A DNA stretch of 44,500 bases from Micromonospora rosaria (lineage in GTDB: Bacteria; Actinomycetota; Actinomycetes; Mycobacteriales; Micromonosporaceae): the NCBI RefSeq assembly GCF_001567585.1, contig NZ_LRQV01000050.1, forward strand, positions 1-44,500. The letters run 5' to 3'. The position numbers and the translations under genes are program-made. Below are positions 30,808-37,917 of the stretch, in pieces. Each line of letters opens with the position of its first letter. Positions within the stretch are counted from its first letter, which is position 1. The notes under the pieces were generated by a model, which was given only the letters and a program-made list of their open reading frames with translations, made no database searches and had not been told where the DNA came from.

Positions 30808-31962
30808 ATGTATGCTGCCGCCCCCCTCGCGTCCCGCTCGCGTCGCCGTGTCCCGCTCGTCTTCGGCGCGGTCCTGACCGTGCTGCTCGCCGCCGGCTGC
30901 GCCGAGCCCGCCGCCACCCCGCTGTGGCAGCCGCCGGCCGCCGGCGGGGCGAGCGGCAGCCCCGCCACGAGTGGACCACCGGCCGAGGCGGAGCAGGTGA
31001 TCTCGCTCTCCGCGACCGGCGACATCCTGATGGGTAACGTCCCGAACCGGCTGCCCGCCAACGGCGGGAAGGGCTTCTTCGAGTCGGTCACCGAGGCGTT
31101 GGAGGCCGACCTGGTGATGGGGAACCTGGAGGAGCCGCTGACGGTCGACACCGGCACCGGCAAGTGTGGCCCCAACTCGACCCGGTGCTTCCAGTTCCGG
31201 GCCCCGCCGGAGTACGCGGCGCACCTGCGCGACGCCGGGTTCCACCTGCTCAACATGGCCAACAACCACGGGTACGACTACGGCCCCAAGGGGTACACGA
31301 ACACCCAGGAGGCGCTGGAGAAGTACGACCTGGAGCACACCGGCGCGCCCGACCAGATCACCGTGGTCGACGTCAAGGGCGTCAAGGTCGCCGTCGCCGG
31401 CTTCTCGTCGTACGTCTGGTCGAACAGCCTGGTCGACATCGACGCCGCCGAGAAGGTGGTGAAGAAGGCGGCGACCCTGGCCGACCTGGTCGTGGTGCAG
31501 GTGCACATGGGGGCCGAGGGCGCGGCGATGACCCGGGTCAAGCCCGGCACCGAGATGTTCCTCGGCGAGAACCGGGGCGACCCGATCAGGTTCTCCCGCC
31601 GGATGGTCGAGGCCGGGGCGGACCTGGTCGTCGGGCACGGGCCGCACGTGCTGCGGGGCATGGAGTTCCACCAGGGCCGGCTGATCGCCTACAGCCTGGG
31701 CAACTTCGCCGGGGGCGGCAACACGCTGAACAACTCCGGCCGGCTGGGCTGGGGCGGGGTGCTCAAGGTGTCGCTGAAGCCGGACGGCACGTTCGTCGAG
31801 GGCGAGTTCGTCTCGACGTACATGAACGGGACCGGCAAGCCGACGATGGACCCGGACGACCGGGGCCTCGGCCTGGCCCGCGAGCTGACCCGGCTGGACT
31901 TCCCCAAGACCGGGGCCCGCTTCTCCGACACCGGCTCGATCACCACCCCCCGCCCCGCCTGA
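30808..31962 (+). CDS. CapA-family lipoprotein (poly-gamma-glutamate system-like)
   Basis: The 384-residue protein has a lipoprotein signal with lipobox LAAGC (about residue 31), a short Pro/Ala-rich tether, and a CapA metallophosphatase-like domain: SATGDILMGN, MGNLEEPLT, LNMANNHGYDYG, VVVQVHMGAEG, and VVGHGPHVLRGMEF followed by YSLGNFAGGG. CapA proteins act in capsular polyglutamate display in Bacillus, but no capB/capC partners are here, so a wall- or lipid-related hydrolase is as likely. A candidate -10 box eight bases upstream suggests independent transcription. Confidence 0.87.
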   Translation: MYAAAPLASRSRRRVPLVFGAVLTVLLAAGCAEPAATPLWQPPAAGGASGSPATSGPPAEAEQVISLSATGDILMGNVPNRLPANGGKGFFESVTEALEADLVMGNLEEPLTVDTGTGKCGPNSTRCFQFRAPPEYAAHLRDAGFHLLNMANNHGYDYGPKGYTNTQEALEKYDLEHTGAPDQITVVDVKGVKVAVAGFSSYVWSNSLVDIDAAEKVVKKAATLADLVVVQVHMGAEGAAMTRVKPGTEMFLGENRGDPIRFSRRMVEAGADLVVGHGPHVLRGMEFHQGRLIAYSLGNFAGGGNTLNNSGRLGWGGVLKVSLKPDGTFVEGEFVSTYMNGTGKPTMDPDDRGLGLARELTRLDFPKTGARFSDTGSITTPRPA

Positions 31963-32113
31963 GCCCCTCCCGCCCCCTGGGCGGGTCCCGGTGGTCGCGG
32001 AGTTTCCGTCAGTGTCGCGCCCCCGCATCGACACAGACCCCTTGCTCACCGGCGGGGCCGGTGGGCCGGGCGGGCGGGAGGGTGGGTTGGGACGGGGGAC
32101 GGGGCGGGCGACG

Positions 32114-32119
32114 TAGGCT
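32114..32119 (+). promoter_or_regulatory. -10 box for leaderless nth transcript
   Basis: TAGGCT ends seven bases before the GTG at 32127; no ribosome-binding site is present. Confidence 0.5.
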
Positions 32120-32126
32120 GGCCGGC

Positions 32127-32906
32127 GTGAGCAGGAGTGCCAACGAGACCGACCTCGGGCGTACCCGCCGGGCCAGGCGGATCGGGCGGAAGCTGGCCGA
32201 GACCCATCCCGACGCGCACTGCGAGCTGAACCACTCCGGGCCGTTGGAGCTGGCCGTGGCGACGATCCTCTCCGCCCAGTGCACGGACAAGAAGGTCAAC
32301 GAGGTCACGCCGAAGCTCTTCGCCCGCTATCCGACCGCCGCCGACTACGCCGGGGCGGACCGGACGGAGATGGAGGAGCTGATCCGGCCGACCGGGTTCT
32401 ACCGGAACAAGACCACCTCGCTGATCAACCTGGGGCGGAAGCTGGTCGAGCGGTACGACGGCGAGGTGCCCGGCCGCCTCGTCGACCTGGTGACGCTGCC
32501 CGGGATCGGCCGCAAGACCGCCAACGTGATCCTCGGCAACGCCTTCGACGTACCCGGCATCACCGTCGACACCCACTTCCAGCGGCTGGTGGGACGGTGG
32601 CGGCTGACCACCGAGACCGATCCGGTCAAGATCGAGCACGCGGTCGGCGCGCTGTACCCCCGGCGCGACTGGACGATGCTGTCGCACCGGATCATCTTCC
32701 ACGGGCGGCGGGTCTGCCACGCCCGCAAGCCCGCCTGCGGGGCCTGCACCCTGGCCACACTCTGCCCGGCGTACGGCACCGGGCCGACCGATCCGGCGCT
32801 GGCGGCCAAGCTGCTCAAGGGCCCCCGGGCGCGGGACCTCGCGGTGGCCGCCGGGGTCGACCCGGACCTGGTGCCGACGGCGGCGGTGGCGGCGGAGGTA
32901 CCGTGA
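32127..32906 (+). CDS. nth: Endonuclease III (DNA glycosylase/AP lyase)
   Basis: The 259-residue base-excision repair enzyme removes oxidised pyrimidines. It has the helix-hairpin-helix LPGIGRKTANVIL with the catalytic lysine, the catalytic aspartate in VDTHFQR, and the C-terminal [4Fe-4S] cluster cysteines in VCHARKPACGACTLATLC (C-x6-C-x2-C-x5-C). A helical tail of about 40 residues follows. The GTG is supported by the -10 box just upstream. The stop overlaps the next gene (GTGA), so nth, the thioredoxin-like gene and the Nudix gene form one operon, as in mycobacteria. Confidence 0.95.
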   Translation: MSRSANETDLGRTRRARRIGRKLAETHPDAHCELNHSGPLELAVATILSAQCTDKKVNEVTPKLFARYPTAADYAGADRTEMEELIRPTGFYRNKTTSLINLGRKLVERYDGEVPGRLVDLVTLPGIGRKTANVILGNAFDVPGITVDTHFQRLVGRWRLTTETDPVKIEHAVGALYPRRDWTMLSHRIIFHGRRVCHARKPACGACTLATLCPAYGTGPTDPALAAKLLKGPRARDLAVAAGVDPDLVPTAAVAAEVP

Positions 32907-33532
32907 ACCGACGACTCGCCGCCCTGCTCCTGCCGGTACTGCTGCTCGGGGCCGGCTGCACGACCGGGCCCGAACCGGGCCCCGTGCCGACCGCCCAGGG
33001 CAACACCCGGCCGTCACCCTTCGCCGACTGTGCCGCCCTCACGTCCGTCCCGCCGTCGGCCGGCCCGGACACCCCGGCCCCAGCCACCTCCGCCGGCCCG
33101 CCGGTCGGGCAGCGGCTGCCGGACCTGGTCCTGCCCTGCTTCACCGGCGGGGAGAACGTCGCGCTCGCCGAGGTACGCGGGCCGGCGGTGATCAACGTGT
33201 GGGCGTCCTGGTGCCCGCCCTGCCGCGAGGAGCTGCCCGCCTTCCAGCGGCTCGCCGAGCGGGCCGACGACCGGCTCCAGGTGATCGGGATCAACAGCCG
33301 GGACCGCCGGACCGGCGCCCAGTCCATCGGCGAGGACTTCGGCGTCCGGTTCCCGATGCTGTACGACCAGGGTGACAGTGTGCAGAGCGCGGTGGAGCGC
33401 AACGCGATCCCGATGACCCTCTTCGTGGGCGCCGACGGCCGGATCCGGCACCTCGACGTCTCCGGGGCCCTCGACGACGCCAGCCTCGCCGATCTGGTCC
33501 GTCGGCACCTCGGCGTGCGGGTGACGGCGTGA
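32903..33532 (+). CDS. TlpA/ResA-like thioredoxin lipoprotein
   Basis: The 209-residue product has a lipoprotein signal (lipobox LGAGC, about residue 19), a Pro/Ala-rich spacer, and a thioredoxin fold with VWASWCPPCREELP as active site, and cis-proline NAIPMTLFV. It should act as an outward-facing thiol reductase or oxidase, for example in cytochrome c maturation or envelope redox care. It is the counterpart of Rv3673c. The GTG overlaps the nth stop and GGAGG lies seven bases upstream. Confidence 0.9.
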   Translation: MNRRLAALLLPVLLLGAGCTTGPEPGPVPTAQGNTRPSPFADCAALTSVPPSAGPDTPAPATSAGPPVGQRLPDLVLPCFTGGENVALAEVRGPAVINVWASWCPPCREELPAFQRLAERADDRLQVIGINSRDRRTGAQSIGEDFGVRFPMLYDQGDSVQSAVERNAIPMTLFVGADGRIRHLDVSGALDDASLADLVRRHLGVRVTA

Positions 33533-34227
33533 CCCGTCGACCACCGGAGTGGATGGCGCCGCTGCTGACCCGGCTCGCCACCGCCCAGGTGACGGACTTC
33601 ACCCAGCTGGCCACCCCGACCACCGGGGGCCGGGAGAGCGCCGTACTGGTGCTCCTCGGTGAGGAACCGGGCGCGGGCCCGGACGTGCTGATCCTCCAGC
33701 GCGCCGCGACCCTGCGCAACCACGCCGGGCAGCCGGCCTTCCCCGGCGGCGCGGCCGACCCCGGCGACGCGGACGCCGCCGCGACGGCGTTGCGGGAGGC
33801 GAACGAGGAGGTCGGTCTCGACCCGACCAGCGTCACGGTGCTCGCCGAGCTGCCCCGGCTCTGGATCCCGGTCAGCGACTTCGTGGTGACCCCGGTGCTC
33901 GCCTGGTGGCACACGCCGCACCCGGTGCATCCCCGGGAGCCGGCCGAGGTGGCGCACGTGGCCCGGCTGACCGTCGCGGAGCTGGTCGACCCGGCCAACC
34001 GGCTGCGGGTACGCCACTCCAGCGGGTGGATCGGCCCGGCGTTCACCGCGCGGGGGATGGTGGTCTGGGGGTTCACCGCCGGGGTCCTCGCCACGCTGCT
34101 GGAGATGGCCGGCTGGGCCCGGCCGTGGCCCCGGGACCGGGTGATCGACCTGCCGCCCACCGGGGCGAGCCCGGCGCCCTCGGCCGGTACCGACCCGGTG
34201 GACGAGGTCGCGGGTCCGCTGACCTGA
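33529..34227 (+). CDS. Nudix hydrolase, CoA pyrophosphatase type
   Basis: The 232-residue enzyme carries the CoA-Nudix signature LRNHAGQPAFPGG, followed by the Nudix box with TALREANEEVGL. This matches the NudL/NUDT7 group (Rv3672c in mycobacteria), which cleaves coenzyme A derivatives into phosphopantetheine and adenosine phosphate. The conserved first Nudix glutamate is an aspartate in GGAADPGD, which is usual for this subgroup. A polar tail of 25 residues follows. Start GTG overlaps the preceding stop (GTGA). Confidence 0.9.
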   Translation: MTRRPPEWMAPLLTRLATAQVTDFTQLATPTTGGRESAVLVLLGEEPGAGPDVLILQRAATLRNHAGQPAFPGGAADPGDADAAATALREANEEVGLDPTSVTVLAELPRLWIPVSDFVVTPVLAWWHTPHPVHPREPAEVAHVARLTVAELVDPANRLRVRHSSGWIGPAFTARGMVVWGFTAGVLATLLEMAGWARPWPRDRVIDLPPTGASPAPSAGTDPVDEVAGPLT

Positions 34228-34273
34228 CGGTCACGCTCCGCCAGCGCCGGCCGTCGGGCGTGCGCGGTGCCCG

Positions 34274-34279
34274 TACCCT
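34274..34279 (+). promoter_or_regulatory. -10 box for leaderless marP transcript
   Basis: TACCCT ends six bases before the GTG at 34286; no ribosome-binding site is present. Confidence 0.4.
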
Positions 34280-34285
34280 TGACGG

Positions 34286-35464
34286 GTGTCCGCCGTTGAT
34301 CTCGTGCTCCTGCTGCTCATGCTCGTGTTCGCGATCAGCGGATACCGTCAGGGCTTCGTCATCGGGGTGCTGTCGTTCGCCGGGTTCTTCGTGGGTGCGC
34401 TGGTGGGGCTCCAGGTGGGCCCGATGCTGGCCAACCAGTTCGTCGACAGCGGGATGCGGGTGCTGATCTCCCTGGTGGCGGTCTTCGGGCTGGCCGTGAT
34501 CGGGCAGGCGTTGGCCGGCTGGCTCGGTTCCCACCTGCGCCGGACGATCACCAGCGAGATCGGGCGGCGGGCCGACGACGTGGGCGGCGCGTTCGTCTCG
34601 CTGCTCGCCGTGATCCTCGTCGCCTGGCTGGTCGCGGTGCCGCTGGGCTCCTCGTCGCTGCCCTGGCTGGCCTCCTCCGTGCGCAACAGCGCGGTGCTGG
34701 GCGTGGTCGACCAGGTCATGCCGGACGAGGCGCAGCAGCTCTCCACCGCGCTGCGGGACACCGTCGACACCAACGGCTTCCCGGACGTCTTCGGCAACCT
34801 GGCCCCCACCCGGGCCCGGCAGGTCTCCCCGCCCGACCCGGCGCTCGCCGGCTCCGAGGTGGTCGCCAACGGGCAACGCTCGGTGGTGAAGGTGCTCGGC
34901 TCCGCCCCGAGCTGCTCCCGGCGGATCGAGGGGTCCGGGTTCGTGTACGCCCGGGACCGGGTGATGACCAACGCGCACGTGGTCGCCGGCACCGAACGGG
35001 TGGCCGTCGAGCTGAACGGCCAGCGGTACGACGGGGACGTGGTGGTCTACGACCCGGACCGGGACCTCGCCGTGCTGCGGGTGCCCAACCTGCCCGGCCC
35101 GTCGATGCGGTTCGCCGCCGGCAACGCCGGCAGCGGGGCCGACGCCATCGTGCTGGGCTTCCCGCTCGACGGGCCGTACGACGCGCAGTCGGCCCGGGTC
35201 CGGGACGTCGACCGGATCACCGGGCCGGACATCTACTCCTCCGGGGACGTGACCCGGGAGATCTACACGATCCGGGCCCTGGTCCGCAGCGGCAACTCGG
35301 GTGGGCCGCTGGTCTCCTCCAACGGCCTGGTGCTCGGGGTGATCTTCGCGGCGGCGGCCGACGACCCGAACACCGGCTTCGCGGTGACCGCCGCCGAGGC
35401 CCGTCCGGTGGCGCTGGCCGGCGCGGAGAACACCCGCCCGGTCGGCACCGGCGGATGCACCTGA
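34286..35464 (+). CDS. marP: MarP-type membrane serine protease (acid resistance)
   Basis: The 392-residue protein has four membrane helices (CvpA-like, about 3-125) and a trypsin-like domain outside the membrane. The triad is H231 (TNAHVVAG), D260 (DPDRDLAVL) and S338 (SGNSGGP), four or five residues off the M. tuberculosis MarP numbering. Cysteines C210 and C391 are 181 residues apart, exactly as the regulatory disulfide pair of MarP. The protease is needed for pH homeostasis and activates a peptidoglycan hydrolase in mycobacteria. It ends the conserved Rv3671c-Rv3683 block. The start GTG is supported by the -10 box six bases before it. Confidence 0.95.
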   Translation: MSAVDLVLLLLMLVFAISGYRQGFVIGVLSFAGFFVGALVGLQVGPMLANQFVDSGMRVLISLVAVFGLAVIGQALAGWLGSHLRRTITSEIGRRADDVGGAFVSLLAVILVAWLVAVPLGSSSLPWLASSVRNSAVLGVVDQVMPDEAQQLSTALRDTVDTNGFPDVFGNLAPTRARQVSPPDPALAGSEVVANGQRSVVKVLGSAPSCSRRIEGSGFVYARDRVMTNAHVVAGTERVAVELNGQRYDGDVVVYDPDRDLAVLRVPNLPGPSMRFAAGNAGSGADAIVLGFPLDGPYDAQSARVRDVDRITGPDIYSSGDVTREIYTIRALVRSGNSGGPLVSSNGLVLGVIFAAAADDPNTGFAVTAAEARPVALAGAENTRPVGTGGCT

Positions 35465-35486
35465 GCAGCCGCTCGGGCGGGCGCTG

Positions 35487-36224
35487 TCAGGTGGGCGGGG
35501 CGGTGGGCCGGTGGCGCCAGAGCGCGAAGCCGGCGACCGTGGCGGTGACCACGGCCGCGCCGAGCAGCCAGCCGGCCAGCACGTCACTGGTCCAGTGCAC
35601 ACCGAGGACGATCCGGCTGAGCCCGGTCCCCGCGGCGAGGGCGACGGCCGCCGCCCACAAGGCGGCCCGCCGGCCGGGCCGGCCCCCGGTGGCCGGCAGG
35701 AAGACCACCAGCAGGACCCCGGCGGCGAGGGTCGCGTTCAGCGCGTGACCCGAAGGGAAGGCGTACCCGGCGGCGGACGAGACCGGGTCGAGCAGGTCGG
35801 GCCGGTCCCGCCCGACGACCAGTTTCAGCAACGGGCCCAGCAGCCCGCCGCCCACCATGGTGACGGTCACCCAGGCGGCCAGCCGCCGGGCCCCGCGCCG
35901 GACCAGCCAGAGCACCAGGAACAGCGCCCCCACCCGCAGCGGGTTCGGCGCGAAGACGTCCGTCCAGAGGCTGGTCAGCCGGACCCAGCCGGGGTTCGTC
36001 AGGGCGTACGCGTGCAGCGCGTCGGTCACCCGTACGTCCAGGTCCCGCAGGGGCGGCCAGCCGGTGAGGACCAGGACGGCCAGCCCGGTGGACGGGAGCA
36101 TCAGGAGGCCGGCGACGGCGGCCAGGGTGAGCCGCAACCCGCGTGGCTGCTCCGGGGCCAGCCGGCGGCGCAGCCAGGACGGCGGGGAGTCGGGTACGGC
36201 GGTGCGCGGGACGGGCTGGTTCAT
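35487..36224 (-). CDS. PAP2-superfamily membrane phosphatase
   Basis: The 245-residue membrane protein has about six helices and the full acid-phosphatase signature: KLVVGRDRP, the PSGH motif in FPSGHALN, and SRIVLGVHWTSD with the catalytic His and Asp. It should remove phosphate from a lipid such as undecaprenyl pyrophosphate or phosphatidic acid. The ATG has GGAGG four bases upstream. It lies just downstream of the mycosin gene and shares its strand, with about 50 bases between them. Confidence 0.9.
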   Translation of the reverse strand: MNQPVPRTAVPDSPPSWLRRRLAPEQPRGLRLTLAAVAGLLMLPSTGLAVLVLTGWPPLRDLDVRVTDALHAYALTNPGWVRLTSLWTDVFAPNPLRVGALFLVLWLVRRGARRLAAWVTVTMVGGGLLGPLLKLVVGRDRPDLLDPVSSAAGYAFPSGHALNATLAAGVLLVVFLPATGGRPGRRAALWAAAVALAAGTGLSRIVLGVHWTSDVLAGWLLGAAVVTATVAGFALWRHRPTAPPT

Positions 36225-36274
36225 GCCTCCGATTTCTACCCCGAGCGGCGTCGGATCAGACCGGTCCGGGCGGG

Positions 36275-37807
36275 TCAGCGCCCCGACTGACGGATTCGGC
36301 GGGCCACCAACGCGGCCCCGACGACCAGGGCGGCGAGGACCGCCACCCCGGTCCAGAGCCGGTCCGGGCCCGAGTCGTCCCGCCCACCGGCGGGGTGCGC
36401 GGTCCACCAGGTCTGCTGCCGGGGCGCGGCGAGGTCGAGCGAGTCGGTGCCGGTACCGGCGGCCTGCTCGTCCGGGGCGGTGCCGGGCGCCGGCCCGAAC
36501 CCGGCCACCCCGGGCGAGAGGTTGTCGTCGAGGGGGTTGCGGGGCACCGACGGGACGTCGGTGGTGAGCGCCGCGACGGGGTCGACCAGACCGTACCCGA
36601 ACCGGTCGTCGCGGCCGGTGGGGCCGATGTCCCGGGCGGTGGTGATCAGGCGGTTGACCACGTCCCCGGCGGACATCTGCGGGTACTTCGCGCGGATCAG
36701 CGCGGCCGTGGCGGCCACCAACGGGGCGGCGAAGCTGGTGCCCTGCACCCGCCAGTAGCCACCCGGGCGGGCCCCGACCAGCCCGCTGGCCGGGGCGGTG
36801 AGCACGGTGTCCGGCCCGGTGATCGAGCCGGACCAGAGTTGCTCGGTGTCGCGTTCGAGGCCGGCGACCGCGACCACGCCGGGCTCCCGGGCCGGGTACC
36901 ACACCTTGGTGCTGGTGGAGGTGGCGACGTTGCCGGTGCAGGCGACGACCACCACGTCCCGGGCGAACGCGTAGTCGACCGCGGCGGCCAGGGCCGGGCT
37001 GTCGCCGCTGCCGCCGAGGGACAGGTTGATCACGCGGGCGCCGTTGTCGACCGCCCAGCGCACCCCCTTGGCGACGATCAGCGCGTCGTCGTAGCGGTTG
37101 TCCTCGTCGAGGACCCGGACCGGGAGGATCTTCGCGTCCGGGGCCAGCCCGACCACGCCCCGCCTGTCGTCGTTGCGCCCGGCGATCAGGCCGGCGACCG
37201 TGGTGCCGTGGCCGACCGGGTCGGGGCTGTCGGAGCGGCCGGGGTCGACCAGGTCGAGCCCGGGGAGCACCTGGCCGGCGAGGTCCGGGTGGCTGCCGTC
37301 CACTCCGGAGTCGATGACCGCGACGGTGACGTCCCGCCCCGTCGACGTCCGCCACGCCGTGTCGGCCCGCAGCGCGTCCAACTGCCACTGTTCGTCACGG
37401 ACCTGGTCGACCCGGGTCGGCGTGTCCACCGGGGCGAACCCGCTCGGCGGCACGAACCCGACGGGCGTGGTGAGCGTCGCCGCCCCGAGGGCCGTCCAGG
37501 TGGCCGCCGCCGGCGCGGCGCGGACCGCCAAGCTGGCGCTGTCGGCCGAGCTGGTGCTGTCGGCCGAGGTGGCCCTGTCTGTCGAGGTGGCCCGGTCTGT
37601 CGAGGTGGCGCTGTCGGCCGAGCTTGCCAGGGCGGGGACGGCGGTCAGGGCGGGCGCGGTGGCCGGAAGGGGAGTGGTGGCCAGGGCGGGGGAGGCCGGG
37701 CCGGCGACCGAGACGGCGGTCACCGTGACGCCGAGCAACGCCCGGCCGGCCAGTCGTCGGGCCGCTGTCGAGCAGCCGTGCCGAGTCCCAGTCACATCCT
37801 CAGCCAT
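36275..37807 (-). CDS. mycP: Mycosin, type VII secretion subtilisin-like protease
   Basis: The 510-residue protease has a signal peptide (about 1-44), a repetitive Ser/Thr/Asp region (62-92), and a subtilase domain with D166 (VIDSGVDGSH), H200 (VGHGTTVAG), N293 (CTGN) and S358 (GTSFAAP). A C-terminal membrane helix (about 484-503) and a basic tail anchor it on the outer face, as in MycP of ESX systems. It lies 110 bases downstream of eccC. The ATG at 37807 is uncertain because no ribosome-binding site is seen; a -10 box TAATCT (37835-37840) is close upstream. Confidence 0.9.
   Translation of the reverse strand: MAEDVTGTRHGCSTAARRLAGRALLGVTVTAVSVAGPASPALATTPLPATAPALTAVPALASSADSATSTDRATSTDRATSADSTSSADSASLAVRAAPAAATWTALGAATLTTPVGFVPPSGFAPVDTPTRVDQVRDEQWQLDALRADTAWRTSTGRDVTVAVIDSGVDGSHPDLAGQVLPGLDLVDPGRSDSPDPVGHGTTVAGLIAGRNDDRRGVVGLAPDAKILPVRVLDEDNRYDDALIVAKGVRWAVDNGARVINLSLGGSGDSPALAAAVDYAFARDVVVVACTGNVATSTSTKVWYPAREPGVVAVAGLERDTEQLWSGSITGPDTVLTAPASGLVGARPGGYWRVQGTSFAAPLVAATAALIRAKYPQMSAGDVVNRLITTARDIGPTGRDDRFGYGLVDPVAALTTDVPSVPRNPLDDNLSPGVAGFGPAPGTAPDEQAAGTGTDSLDLAAPRQQTWWTAHPAGGRDDSGPDRLWTGVAVLAALVVGAALVARRIRQSGR
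37536..37625 (-). repeat. Five 18-bp tandem repeats in the mycosin gene
   Basis: Five units of 18 bases (37536-37553, 37554-37571, 37572-37589, 37590-37607, 37608-37625) encode a six-residue Ser/Ala/Thr/Asp repeat. The units have diverged in steps, as expected for slippage expansion. The stretch lies between the signal peptide and the protease domain, where a flexible propeptide is expected. Confidence 0.8.
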
Positions 37808-37834
37808 TCATCGCGACAGACACATGATGCTCGG

Positions 37835-37840
37835 AGATTA
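37835..37840 (-). promoter_or_regulatory. Candidate -10 box of mycP
   Basis: TAATCT on the minus strand, 28 bases before the ATG at 37807, in the 110-base spacer between eccC and mycP. Confidence 0.35.
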
Positions 37841-37917
37841 CCGAATTCCCCGCCTGCCACGGAGCGAACCGCGCAGATGTCCTGGCTCGACGATCCCACC
37901 GGCTGCCCCGCCCCGCC

